DNA of 64,000 nucleotides from Gordius sp. MW1 (taxonomy: Eukaryota; Nematomorpha; Gordioida; Gordea; Gordiidae). Under the pieces are notes generated by a model that was not told the origin of the DNA, made no database searches, and was given only the letters and a program-made list of their open reading frames with translations. Of the stretch, positions 46,981-58,306 are shown one piece after another. Position 1 is the stretch's first letter. The number at the start of each line of letters is the position of its first letter. The stretch spans positions 29,760,001 to 29,824,000 of the forward strand of contig OZ038526.1 of NCBI GenBank assembly GCA_964036665.1, in the 5' to 3' direction. The translations under genes were made by a program, and so were the position numbers.

Positions 46981-47025
46981 GCATATGCAAGGATATCAGC
47001 TTTGAATATTGCAGCAGCTGCATGA
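46981..47025 (+). other. Candidate terminal exon with strong acceptor
   Basis: A pyrimidine-rich tract ending TCTCCTTTCCAG is followed by 14 codons, [14 protein letters not shown], and TGA. The acceptor is the strongest-looking in the window. The upstream partner is unknown; phase 0 is compatible with the 40949 exon, but this may be chance. Confidence 0.25.
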
Positions 47026-47229
47026 TCTCGTGTAGAAAATATGTTACAACCATAGATTAATACTAAATCTAAATTTATAATATAATCATTTAACTGGATG
47101 TGAGGGCCCATATAACAATTATTTATAGTTTAAAATTTTTCAAATTTTTATTTAAAAAACTTAATCTAAATTTATAAAAGAATCATTAAACCTGATGTGA
47201 GGGCACATTGACATTTGCATTTTGTAGTA

Positions 47230-47325
47230 TCTTTCACCAAAGTAATGGCGGCCTGAGTTGCTCAATAAATTTGAATGCAAAAATCAGCTGTTCGGAAGTC
47301 TATTGTTTTATCAGTCTATGAATAA
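47230..47325 (+). repeat. Dispersed repeat end with GTAATGGCGGCC and CAGCTGTTCGG
   Basis: The blocks GTAATGGCGGCCT, CAGCTGTTCGG and AGTCTATTGTTTTATCAGTC recur inverted at about 41765-41830 and in part at 28755-28795. Probably the end of a transposon family. Confidence 0.55.
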
Positions 47326-47439
47326 AACAAACATTTCTTAAACATAATGTTTGTAGAGGCTATATTCCAATCCAATGCACTTCTTAATTTATTTTGATAA
47401 TATAAATATAGTCTTATAATGCATTGATTAATGGGTGTT

Positions 47440-47725
47440 TTGTAAATGCTAAGTAAAAAATTATAAAATGCTAAGTAATTTGTGTAAATTTTTTTATTAA
47501 AAACTAAGTGTTTTACTAAAAAACGCTAAGTTCTTTATGCTTTGTATTTTAATAATATTCTATTCATAATGCTATGCTAATCTATTCTATAGTTAAGTTA
47601 AAAAAAACTAAGTTTCATTGATAAAGAAATATAAATAAGGATTTTGTTGTTATAAAGGGCTCAGTTACTATGATAAGTTCAATCAAAATGCCTAGTTTTT
47701 TTTAAATGCTAAGTTTGATAAAAAA
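47440..47725 (+). repeat. Degenerate array of TGCTAAGTT motifs
   Basis: Several AAATGCTAAGT or ACTAAGT motifs are spaced irregularly by about 20-40 bp. The inverse motif AACTTAGCA forms an array at 51657-51925. Confidence 0.55.
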
Positions 47726-48013
47726 AAAATTACGCAAATCAATCTTCGGATTTAAATCGAATATTTTAACATTTAAATATTTTAAGATATCTATTTTTTA
47801 TTGTTATCCTATTTTTATATAATTAAATCAATCGAAATAAATAGAGCAACTTATATTTATTAGTGTGTAGATACATATTAATATTAAATAAATTGATTAA
47901 AATCTTTATTTAAGAATTATTATTATAACACTGAATCACACACATATAAATATATAATCAAAAATGATTTTATTGCTTATATTCTAATTTTCTTGACAAA
48001 CTCTGGAACATAA

Positions 48014-49592
48014 TCTATATATATAAAGTAAAGTGTATGTATATATGTATGTATATATGTATGTATGTAAGAGCTAAATTCTGAAACTACCGGTCCGATT
48101 CGCGCGAAAATTTACCCCTAGGTTCCCAGGGCGGCCAGGAGTAAAATAGCCTTTGCCGATTCCTAAAATTCCTTTTAGTTTTCGAGATATTGGGTTTTAG
48201 TTTTGACGTTCAATAAAATGTCAATCAAACGCACCTCCTCGCGTTCGTTGAAAATTTGAATATACAGACAGTTCTGTAGTAAAAGTGTATCACTTATAGT
48301 TGTTTGTAAAACGTCATCTTTTCTTAACGGTGACAACATAAAATTTATGAATTAAATTTCTTAAACGTCATCTTAACGGTGACAACATAAAATTTATGAA
48401 TTAAATTTCTTAAACGTCATCTTTTCTTAACGGTGACAAGACAACAGAAAATTTATGAATTAAATAACTTAAACGTCATCTTTTCTTAACGGTGACAACA
48501 TAAAATTTATGAATTAACCTGAAATAAAAAAAATTATAAATTATTTGAGAAAATATATAGGTGAAGAAGATGAATTTTTCTCATTATCATTAAATGAGAT
48601 ATTTTAAATGAGAAAGATGAAAGTATATATAATTTACATGTAATATAAAATAGTCCAACGTTGATTATTCTGAGTAAATGCTATTTATATATAAATGTCA
48701 TTATTTATCTATCATTAATTTTTATTAAATGAGATATTTAAATGAGAATAAATTCTGATACTACCGGCCCGATTCGCGCGAAACTTTACCCGTAGGTTCT
48801 CAGGGCGGCCAGGTGTAAAATAGCTTTTTCAGATTGCTAAAATTCCTTTAAGTTTTAAAAATATCGGACATTTCTCGGCCTTTTGGTTTTAAAAAAGGGC
48901 TGAATTCTGAAACTTCAGATCCGATTCGAGCGAAAATTTAGCCATAGATGCCCAGATAGGCCAGGGGTAAAATAGCTTTTTCAGATTCCTAAAATACCTT
49001 TTTGTTTTAAAAATATCTGACATTTCCCGTCCAGTTTCATTTATAGCAGCATATACAATAATGACGTCATACATACAAAGCTGAAGTTTTCTCGAATTAG
49101 ATATTTAAAAGTATAATAAAAATGTTACAGTATACGGTTAAAATTATTGGGGTTTAACAGACCATTTAAATTAAATAAATAAAATTTAAATTATGCAGTT
49201 TTTGTCATTATTATCACGTGGTCGATCATAGAAGCATATTTTTAATAATTATCCATCCTTCAATTAATTATTTTATTAAAGAAAATTGTATTTCAAATAA
49301 ATCAGCTAACTGGAAAAATTAAATAATGGTATTATTGTATAATAAGTAACAGCATTATTAAGCAATTTTTTCAAAAACATTTAATTTTAGTCGGATTTGA
49401 TGACTAAAACAGAATTTGCATTTGGTTTGTCTTATTATATAAATATACACTAAAAATAGTGGGTTCATAATATCATTCGGACCTTTCACATTATAAATTA
49501 TTTCATATATGACCCCATTTTAGATAAGTCTTATTAATAGCTTATACTTATTTAACCACTTAAGGACTGAGCCAAAGCAACGGCACAGCTAG
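48014..49592 (+). mobile_element. Helitron, non-autonomous, 1579 bp
   Basis: It begins TCTATATATATAAAG after host A (48013). It ends GCCAAAGCAACGGC (short hairpin), ACAG, then CTAG (49589-49592) and host T. No Rep/helicase. Contents: a GTATG/ATATGT microsatellite (48029-48070), three copies of a roughly 130-bp block with CCGATTCGCGCGAAAATTTA (48070, 48744, 48897) and a four-unit array at 48307-48521. The boundaries fit the Helitron rules but the 3' hairpin is weak. Confidence 0.72.
48307..48521. repeat. Tandem repeat, about 50-60 bp x 4, in Helitron 2
   Basis: The unit is AAACGTCATCTTTTCTTAAC, then GGTGACAACATAAAATTTAT and GAATTAAATTTCTT. One unit lacks TTTTC and one has an insertion. Confidence 0.9.
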
Positions 49593-49593
49593 T

Positions 49594-50162
49594 TTTAAAT
49601 AAAGTGAGCTTTACTATCAAAGCTCTCTTGGCTTTAGAAGGTCTTTCTTAATTTCTTTTGCTTCAATAATAACATTTTTAGCCACCAACGAACGTTTACA
49701 TAATTTCAAAGTTAATCATACAACATGTTTTTAAACCATATGCAATTTTTTGAAGTGTGCAAGAGGGATCCGTTCTCTTAATGTATGATAATCTTTAATT
49801 GTCCTATTTGTGGATTTTGTTGTTTGTGGTGGGTGTATTGTGTCGATATCCTGTAAACCAAGTATTATTTTTGTGATCCATTTATTTTAAAAATAGGCAA
49901 CAGATGTAGGTTTTTAAGGATTAATTTTAGAAGGAACAATTGTGTTGTTTTACTAACACATTTTCGTTTTGACATAGTTGTAGTTTGTCAATGTCTCTAA
50001 GGTTATCTATATTTAGAATTTTCCTCCGTTTCATTAGAGCTACAGGATAGAAATTTTATTAAGAACAGAGAGACCAACTAAACTAGTTTTAAAGTGGAAA
50101 ACCTTTCCAGATAATTTTGTAAGTAGCATCAGCATGCAATACTTCCGAAAGATGAAAGTTTA
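49594..50162. other. AT-rich stretch, no gene
   Basis: No supported coding region, RNA gene or complete repeat is visible. Confidence 0.4.
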
Positions 50163-50170
50163 ATAGCAAC

Positions 50171-50830
50171 TAGAGCCCTGCAAAATAAAATTTCTTGGGC
50201 CTGAGCCCGTCCCGAACCCGACTTCTCAATTTTTATTTTCCCCGAGCCCGAGCCTGAAAGACTTTTTTATTTTTGACACGACCCGAGCCCGACCAGATTT
50301 TTCAGATAAAATTTTTAAAAAATTATATCCTGAAAATTATTTAATTATCTAAAAATAAAATGTATTAAATTGTTATTACTCGTAATTTACAACTAGGATA
50401 AGTTTGAAATATATAATCCATTTTTACTCGTTACAATTTATTCGGCTAAAAATTTATAAACAGTTCCAAAAAACTTTTGAATTATTTACCTATCTTATTT
50501 TTAAAGTTCAATACTATGAAAGTATTTAAATAATAGAATAAGAATTGCAATTCAGGTGAGTTATATTATAATAGAAAGGGAAAAAGCTTAAGTTTGGAAG
50601 CTACGCTATGCGAAGATAATCATTTAATATCGAGTTGAGTTTATTTATATCATATTTTATAAAAGTTTTCTTCAGCTCAATTCGGGCCGGCCTCGGGCGT
50701 CGAGTCCGGCCGCTTCATTAGGCCCAACCCAGACTCGAGGCCCGATTATTTTATCAAATTCTGCCAGAGCCCGGCCCGAAACCACCCGATTGAGCTATGT
50801 CGGGCTTTGGACGCCCCGTGCAGGGCTCTA
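50171..50830. mobile_element. hAT-type element, 660 bp, TSD ATARCAAC
   Basis: The ends TAGAGCCCTGCA and TGCAGGGCTCTA are perfect inverted repeats. The flanks ATAGCAAC (50163-50170) and ATAACAAC (50831-50838) match 7 of 8. The subterminal zones are rich in CCCGAGCCCG phrases. No transposase. Confidence 0.88.
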
Positions 50831-50838
50831 ATAACAAC

Positions 50839-52154
50839 CTATAAACTATATAAATAACATACCATTTATTTTTTAAACTGTTTGTTAAAATAAAAAATTC
50901 AAATCTCCCATCTTCATAAGATGCTTCATAAGAGACTTGTAAAGGAGTTGAAGAACTTAACTGAAACCATTTTTCCAAACTAATATTAGAAGGCCAATAT
51001 TTTTTTACAGTTGTTAGTAAATTTCCCAATTAGCGTTTTAAGCGCTATGGCAGATTCATTTTAATAATGTTGTTTAAACTGACTTGAGGTTTGAGACCTA
51101 ATTCAAACATTCGGCGAACTTTTGTTTTGATCTTATCATCAATAATATTTGATGAAATCAATCAATCCTCTCTGTTGGTTGTTTCAGATAATAGAAAACA
51201 TCGTGCTTTGCATTGACCCCACGAAATTTAACTTGATTACATCTAAGTATTATTAAATATAAATTTATCCCATTACCTTTAATACACTTCTTTCATTTTT
51301 GTAATAATTTCATATATTTTCGGCTTTAAGAGCCCTTTTTGCCTCAGATATTTATCATAAGTGGCTTTTTTTAAACCCAGCAAACGATCTGTATAAACGC
51401 CTCCGAAGATTTTCAAGCCCTGAGCTTCATCCCTCTCTTTCATCATCAGATAAGTAGGGAGAATTTTAGGTGGCTTCCTTAATTAAAGTAAAGTATGAGG
51501 ACAATAAGACAATAATTTAAACACAGCTGGAAAATTATTTTAATAAATTTTAATATGCAATGTATGTCAAATCTCCAGATATGAATTGGTCGTGATCGGT
51601 AAAACACAATGAGTAACGGGTACGATTATAATATCAATTTTCAAAGCAAACGAATAAAAACTCAGCAAAATTATTTAAAAACCTAGCATAGTTTATTTTA
51701 AAACTTGGCAAGTAACTTAAAAAACGTAGCATAACTTATTCAGAGACTTAGAAAATAATTTCAAAAAACTCAACAAATATTAAAAAGGCTAGCAAATAAT
51801 TAGAAACTTAGCAAATGAATTAAAAACTTAGCATTTGAGTTTAAAACTTAGAATTAATTTAAAAACTTAGCACACGAATAAAATACTTAGCAAACGAATT
51901 AAATACTTGGCAATTTGAAAATAGAGCTCAGCAAATAATTTGTTGTATTGATTAATCTAGGGCTATTATATTTTTTGTTTCACCCCTATAGTTAGTTATC
52001 CATGTTTATCTAAACCCCTCCCACTCATTAAATTTTTCCATAACCCTTTTAGGAGTGCCGCAATTAAATTAAAAGTGTACTTAATTAGCACCATCTATAG
52101 GTAATTTTAATTAGAGATTAATTTGACTATGTATGAGAAAGCAAAGTGCATACT
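50839..52154. other. AT-rich stretch with an AACTTAGCA motif array
   Basis: No gene; the ORF at 51029-50754 straddles the hAT end and looks spurious. At 51657-51925 about 12 copies of AAAACTTAGCAAAT-like motifs recur with a period near 20 bp. An inverted AGATGGCGCT/GGCACTCC repeat copy lies at about 52030-52150. Confidence 0.5.
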
Positions 52155-52940
52155 TAGAGTTATTAAATTGCTAACTTGCTTCAACTTCAAACTCGAGCAC
52201 GCACACTGAGTTGTTTAATAAGTGTGTATAGCATAGCACAATCTGTGCTGCTATTCGGTCCACTAGGCAGAACAGTAGCATTAAAAAATGCTCCAAACAG
52301 GGAGTCGAAGCAGCGAAATGTGTTTAAGCAATGAGCAGATTGCCCGAGTAAAAACTCAAGCACATAGCAGATTTATTAAAAGCCATAAGAGTTAGATACT
52401 TTAAAAATGTACCTATTTATATCTCATAGATAAATTAAGAACTTTGTTCCACCCTCTCACCCTACCGCTTTTTTGCCCCTTTTCCTCCAACTTCTCCTTC
52501 CCCTGTGGAAGGGGTCTCTCCCACTTTTGTTTTTGCCCTCTTCTTCCCCGCTCTCCCAGAGAAACGGGGCAAAAAAACAAAGTCCGGGGGAGAGAGAGGG
52601 TGGAAGAAGGGGGCAAATAAACATAGGCGGAGGTAGATCCCCCCCCCTCCTCTGGGTGAGGGAGAGGTTTAAAGAGAGAGGGGCATATCACCCCCCCCCC
52701 CCCCCCCACCCCTTCCACTTTGGGGGGAGAGTGTGGAAAAAGGGGACAAAAAGGGTTAGGCCAAATTCCCCCCTCCCTGGGGGAGGGAAAAGGTGGAGGA
52801 AGGGGGGCAAAAGGACGATAGGGGGGAGAGGGGTTGGCAAAGTTCTTAATATATTTATGATATATAATATAAGCAGATTTTTAGACTTACAAACTCGTAG
52901 CAATTGCTTCTAATAAATTTGCTATCTGCATATCAGTTCT
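52155..52940. mobile_element. Truncated foldback hAT-type element, relative of 7053-8276
   Basis: The left end TAGAGTTATTAAATTGCTAA continues with GTGCTGCTATTCGGTCCA and GAGTCGAAGCAGCG, parallel to the 7053 element. An inner inverse block lies at 52865-52935 (AGCAATTGCTTCTAATAAAT against AGATTTATTAAAAGCC). The outer right arm is missing. The core (52430-52860) is a second palindrome bounded by TTAAGAACTTTG and CAAAGTTCTTAA and filled with purine/pyrimidine-biased GC runs; ORFs there (52413-52913) are artefacts of that composition. Confidence 0.65.
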
Positions 52941-54138
52941 GTTCTCCAATTATTCAGTTTTTTTAAATGTTATTTTAATATGCTTTCTTGCAATTGTTTA
53001 TGCATTAGCAGATAATGCCTGCGATGGAATAGTTATTCTGTTTTAATTTCTAATTAATGATTATATTAATTAATAAGCCGTTTTGCTTCAAACTATCATC
53101 TAACGGATGCGTTGATTAAAAAAGTTCTCACATTTGTGACATTTGAAAATGGTTAGGATAACTTAATTAGTTAGCTATTTAAAGCATATAAAAACTAAAA
53201 TTAATTAATCCGAATTTTCTTAAATGTTAATTATAATAATCCTAGTCTTTAAGCTATTTGTTCCTTTAACATAGCTAAATTTATATTTAAGAAGAAGCCT
53301 TCATATACTATCAAAAAAGTCTACTCAAGTTGGCTTGGTTAAACATATTATCTCTGACAAATTTTAGATCTTTTTTATAAGAATAGGATTGTTATTTATA
53401 TCAAACATTTACTATGACTCTTTCAAAGAGTTATCAGTAAAATTATACACATGCTTAAATGTTAAGGCAAATAATTGATATTATATTATATCCATTTTTT
53501 GACAAAAATTTATTAGCGTGAGTTTTATGAGTTAATCCTGAAACAAAATGAGATTGTTATTAAAAAGAAGCTAACGCAACATAATGCAATACATCTAAAA
53601 GCTAATACTTATTCAATCAAGGGACATGATGATTGATGATCGGTATAAGCGCAATTTTGATTAATAACTAGTGCATTCAAGCCTATGTATATACTATATT
53701 TTGGACGGGAATACCATAAGTAATCTTATAATCTCCTCAATAAATTTAATATGTTTGATATATTATTCAAAAAATAGCGTTGCTGAATGAGGCTTTTGTT
53801 ATCCTCAAAAACATGTTCTGCTAACTGGTAGTAAAAATGTTATTTATTAGAATTACAATCACTCTGGCGCTTGGCAAAATTAGAATTTTTTATTAAATAA
53901 AAAATTATTTTAAATTTAAAGTTTTTATATTCTGTGATTAAAACAATTGCAGAACAAAGATTTTGGCATTCAACAAATGATTCGACTTGCAGATACATTG
54001 CAACTCAGATAAAATTTATAAGAAACAGTGTAGATGAACATGTTTTTTTATTTGCGAAAGCTAATTCATGATCTAACCTAGATTCGCTAAGAGGTAAAAT
54101 TTTCTTTATAATATCTTAACTAAATCCAGGTTTATTTA
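52941..54138. other. AT-rich stretch, no gene
   Basis: Nothing recognisable in either strand apart from AT-rich sequence. Confidence 0.4.
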
Positions 54139-54144
54139 CTATGA

Positions 54145-54373
54145 TGGCATGGCCATGTGGAGAGAAGGGACGATAGCTACGTCGGAAAGTAAATTGAGAA
54201 GATAGATTTTTATAGGAAAACAAAAGAGAGGAAGACCCACGCTTACTTGAATCCATAAAATAAGGCATGATATCAAAATTCACAAGATAAAGAAAGATCT
54301 ATGTAAATATAGAGACAAATGGAAACTAATGCTGAAAGGGCTGACCACCAGCCTAGGTGACAAACAGGCATAA
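54145..54373 (+). pseudogene. LINE reverse transcriptase C-terminal fragment
   Basis: WHGHVERRDDSYVGK, then after a stop and frame change GKQKRGRPTLT and a final DLCKYRDKWKLMLKGLT. This is the familiar C-terminus of LINE polymerases (GHVxRRxDD followed by RGRPxxxW). At least two stops and one frameshift: a dead 5'-truncated copy. Confidence 0.75.
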
Positions 54374-54872
54374 AAAGAAGATTAAGGGTTATTTAAATTA
54401 AAATTATCTCCTTGGTCGAATCCTTCATTATACAAGTTAATGAACGATTTCGATAACTAGTTTTAATTAACTTGAAATCTTGTTTCCGCAAGATCCGCCA
54501 ATTCTTGCACTAAAAATTCAAGATATTTTTTGTGTGAATTTTATTTAAGTGATTTAAATTGTACAAATAAAATAAGATTGTTTTGGTATATGTCTTTGTC
54601 TTCAGACACCTGACCTCCCAAAAATGCCCTCGACACCCTAAAAGCTTACAAAATGCTATTATAACCACTGCCGAGTATAAATACACCTTTTTGTCTCCCC
54701 ATAATCACATGCACCAATAAAATGTTAACATCAATAAAATCGATTAGCATTATTTACAGTTCCAACTTCAGGTGAAATTCTAAATAGAAGATCGATGAGC
54801 AAAAGAAAAAAGAAAAAAAACCTTGTCTTAGAATGTCTTTTTTTATAACCTTTTATATTTTATACAAAATTC
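54374..54872. other. AT-rich stretch, no gene
   Basis: No coding region or repeat is recognised between the LINE fragment and the MITE. Confidence 0.4.
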
Positions 54873-55141
54873 GGCACCCGGTCAAAGTAGCAGAAAAATA
54901 GCAGCCAAATTGGTCAGAATTAATCAAGATTGGCCAGAATCAGAACTGATCAAGATTGGTCAGGACTTAACATATTCAGGAGGGTTAGGGTTAGTGTTTG
55001 AGGTTGGCGTTTTAGGTTAGGGTTAGGGTTATTTGCACTTCGAATTCCCTCCCCATTTAAGATTTAATTCTAATATATTGATAATCTAAAATAATATTTT
55101 TCTGCTACTTTTTTATCATTCTGCTACTTTGACCCCGATTC
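54873..55141. mobile_element. MITE with internal telomere-like repeats, 269 bp
   Basis: Inverted ends share GGTCAAAGTAGCAGAA; the element is flanked by identical 9-bp ACAAAATTC (54864-54872, 55142-55150). The interior holds tandem GGTCAGAATT-like phrases and, at 54984-55031, a run of TTAGGG/TTAGG variants. No coding capacity. Confidence 0.8.
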
Positions 55142-55150
55142 ACAAAATTC

Positions 55151-56039
55151 ATATCTTCTTAGAAGACAAGTTTCGTTGATAAAATGCCCAAACCCGACCT
55201 AGTTCGGTTCTATAATAATTTGCCCTCGGGCCCTTTTAAACCTTTTTAAGAGTCAGCCGGCCATGTCGATTTAATAAATTGCCCGGTTCGAAATAATGAT
55301 TTCAGAAATTGTTGGCAGTAATTTCTTTATATTTTTGCTAAAAATATAGATTTAATTCGTGTTTTTTAGGCAAGAAACACGATTAATAAATATTATACAA
55401 TCTAATAGAAAGGTGACAAATAAATACACTAAAACATTATTATATATATAAAAAATCTTATTTAACCTAAAATGCTCGAATCTTGCAGAAAATTTAGTTT
55501 TACGACAATGGCCCACCCCGGTTTGTGGGCCGACTTTTCTCATCTCTTATCTTTATTACAATATTTATCAAACATGTTTAACTAAATCTTTGCTAAATCC
55601 ATATAATTTAAACCTTTCATTTATAAGTAGCCTTCACCTTATAGTTTAAAATGTAATTTTTATATTTTAACTACTATCCAGTAAGATGAATAACTACATA
55701 GTACTTAAATATTCATACTAAATTTATATTAATTTTATAAAATAGACTTATTTTTCCAAATATCATGCATATTTGTTATTTTTATTGTGTGGATTAAAAA
55801 AGTGCAGGTTAATAGGTTAATTATAACGTTTTAAATTCATTTATTTCACAATGACAATAAAACCTTTTAAATTTTAGAGATAGTTTCATCGATATTTTAT
55901 AATATGGAATTTAATATTAAGAAGATATATTTATTTTTTCATAACTCTACGTTTTAACAAAAGAGTATTCAACCATCAAAATTTGCTTTATTCATTGATT
56001 ATTATTTGTTTTACTATGATCACCCTATCCAGGGGCTAG
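55151..56039. other. AT-rich stretch upstream of a small predicted gene
   Basis: No gene is recognised; the minus-strand ORF at 55543-55352 has no motif. Confidence 0.35.
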
Positions 56040-56383
56040 ATGGAAGATGGGAATAATTATAAGTAAGTTATATAGTATTATCATAAAGGTCTTGATAGTT
56101 CTGCTAGGTAGGTTTTATTGCAAGGCTCAGTCCAGATTAAAAATAAAGCTTTTTGTTTAGTAAATATGCATTAGATATGTCAAACATACAAAGTTTTCCT
56201 TCGAATTCGGAGAGGGATATTAGGACAATCCGAGGTGGATATGATAACTCTACTCCCTATGGAAGAGACACCGAATACTTTTATAATAGTGTAATAAATA
56301 GCGAAGGATTTAGCGAAATTGCTTTAAATATTTTAATTTCGAATTTAAAAATCAAAGAAAGACGTATGCAAGATGCATCTTGA
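56040..56383 (+). CDS. Predicted small two-exon gene, 81 aa, unknown function
   Basis: Exon 1 (56040-56062) encodes MEDGNNY and ends at the consensus donor GTAAGT in phase 2. Exon 2 (56161-56383) follows TTTTGTTTAG and continues in frame through NKYALDMSNIQSFPSNSERD to a stop. The 98-bp intron fits and the joined CDS is exactly 82 codons. The product is polar, with a Gly/Tyr/Asn patch (RGGYDNSTPYGRD), an amphipathic stretch (GFSEIALNILISNLKIKER) and a basic end. It has no signal peptide or membrane helix. No family was recognised. Support is the donor/acceptor quality, exact phase and coding-like composition. Confidence 0.45.
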
Positions 56384-56639
56384 CTTGCCTTCTATTAGTT
56401 TAGCTAATATTAATATATTTCTTTTAAATTCCTATTCAAACTTGATCACATTATATATATAAAAGTTGTAAAACGGCGGGGTTTTTGGTCCACCTTTGGT
56501 TCAACTAAGATTAACGGTCGACTCTGGCCTGTTTTTCAGGATTCGTCTAACATAGGGTGGACTAAGAAAATCAAACCAAAAAAAACTTTAATCTGTTTAA
56601 GTTTAGTCAACTAAAACCAAAGGTCGACCTAGAGGTGTG

Positions 56640-57392
56640 CGACATCGGATCGGATCAACATTTTAATTTTGGAAGTCGGATCGGATCGGATCAACATTTT
56701 ATTATAGTCGGATGAAATCGGATTTTCGAATTTAAAATAAACACCAATAAGTTCTAATTAATTAAATTAATAATTTTTAGTATACCTTTTCATAATTATC
56801 TTTGCATTCTTTTTTTATTTTACCATTTTTGATGCCCAATACCACCTCTCACCTTACCGATGAAATCTCAATTTACCTTTCGTTAAAAAATGAAGATTGC
56901 AAATATGATTTAAAAAAAGATTTGCTGAAATGGTGGGTTTCATGTCAAACAGTCCTGCCAAGGCTTTATAAGCTGGCAAATAAAGTTTTAGCTATACCTG
57001 TAACTTCGGAAAGAAATTTCTCGGTGGCAGAACATTAGAAGAAAGAAGAAGGCGAATTGAACCAGAAAATTTAGATTCTTTATTATTTTTATATGATAAT
57101 ATGGAATTAGTCAAATAAAGTTTATATTTATTTCAGGTCTATTAAAATTGCTATACCTTATTTTTATGTATTTTGAATTTAATCATCAAAAGTTCTGTTC
57201 GTAAAATTTTAATTTAAAAATTTCGGATCGGATCGGATTGGATTTAGATTTTAAAAAACTCGAATCGGATCGGATCGGATCGGATTTAGATTTTGAAAAA
57301 CTCGGATCGGATCGGACGGATATAAAATTTTTCAAAAACCCCTCAAATCGGATCGGATCGGATCAAAAAAATTTGATCCGTGCACACCTCTA
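56640..57392 (+). mobile_element. hAT element, 753 bp, ATCCG-pentamer family
   Basis: The ends TAGAGGTGTGC and GCACACCTCTA abut identical AGGTCGACC (56631-56639, 57393-57401; 9 bp, one likely fortuitous). The subterminal arrays are of CGGAT/ATCCG pentamers. It carries a transposase C-terminus. Sister of 36445-37237. Confidence 0.92.
56832..57118 (+). pseudogene. hAT transposase C-terminal dimerisation domain, frameshifted
   Basis: DLLKWWVSCQTVLPRLYKLA, KVLAIPVTSERNFSVA, then after a small deletion LEERRRRIEPEN and [15 protein letters not shown]. This is the hAT C-terminal domain (WW, P.L..LA, IP..S.ER.FS..G). A deletion at the conserved Gly-Arg shifts the frame. Only the C-terminus is present. 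Confidence 0.85.
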
Positions 57393-57426
57393 AGGTCGAC
57401 CAAACAAAACCCAACTTTTTTTATTC

Positions 57427-58120
57427 CATTAATATATGTGTATGAAATAATATGAAAAATGACATATTTAGAGACGTCGAGATTTAAAATAATCAACACA
57501 TTCTAAAAACCATATTGCAAATTGGCTACGACATGGGAAAAATTTGTAAACCAATCGAAACATTCAAGACGTGTTTAAACATAATTTAAAATGTCTTTTC
57601 AATTTACAAATCGACACTTATATTAAATCTTATGGAATGTGTAATCTAAAGAATGACATGTAAATGTAATTGAACTGAAATAACGTCCAGAACCAACTTG
57701 AAAATAGGATGATAATTACATTAATTATTCTGACCAATAAATTACTGTCAGCCAAAAACAAAGGGCTTCGTTAGGGTAAGAAGAATGTCGTATGCATAAA
57801 TTTAATTTATATTCTACATTTTTCTCTTGTTCAGCCCTTTACCAGAACGCCTGCATATGAGACATTGTATTTATTGCTTTTTGTTTGGATAACGTTTCTT
57901 TGGTCAAAGAAAATGAGTTGAACTAAAGATAATACACACTTCAAATGATAATTGAAATGTGTAAGCTTTTTGAGCTTATTGTATTTGTAATAGGTTCAAC
58001 ATACATGTATTTAAGGGTCCATAATATAAATATTTAATGTATCGTGACATTTTTAGACATTCGTTAGGTCGTTGAAGAATATTTAATTATGTTAATGGAT
58101 ATTGTAGAAACGCGGCTTTA
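57427..58120. other. AT-rich stretch, no gene
   Basis: No supported feature is seen. Confidence 0.4.
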
Positions 58121-58128
58121 CCTCTGCA

Positions 58129-58306
58129 CATGGGCTTAGCCAAGGGGGGGGGGGCAGGGAGGGCGGCTGCCCCCCTCTAAATCCAAAAAATTGTTGAAAT
58201 TCATCAAAATTATGGCTAAAACTGCAAAAAATGTTCATTTTGCCCTTCCCTAAACATCTTTAAATCATTATTGCCCCCTCTAATTCCAAAGCTGGCTACG
58301 CCCATG
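58129..58306. mobile_element. MITE of the CATGGGC family, 178 bp
   Basis: Ends CATGGGCTTAGCCAAG and GCTGGCTACGCCCATG; flanks CCTCTGCA (58121-58128) and CCTCTGTA (58307-58314) match 7 of 8. A G-run and CTGCCCCCCTCTAAATCC follow the left end, as in 23278-23445. Confidence 0.85.

Larger units (their letters stand above)
56466..57426. mobile_element. MITE of the 37697 family, split by a hAT insertion
   Basis: The left part (56466-56639) starts TGTAAAACGGCGGGGTTTTT and ends CCAAAGGTCGACC. The right part (57393-57426) is AGGTCGACCAAACAAAACCC and the T-run end. Together they match the MITE at 37697-37817, with the GTCGACC core as the insertion site. Confidence 0.7.

Noticed and set aside
52413..52913. 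Three overlapping Pro/Gly/Arg/Lys-rich ORFs
   Set aside because: They translate purine- and pyrimidine-biased GC runs inside a palindrome on both strands; composition alone explains them.
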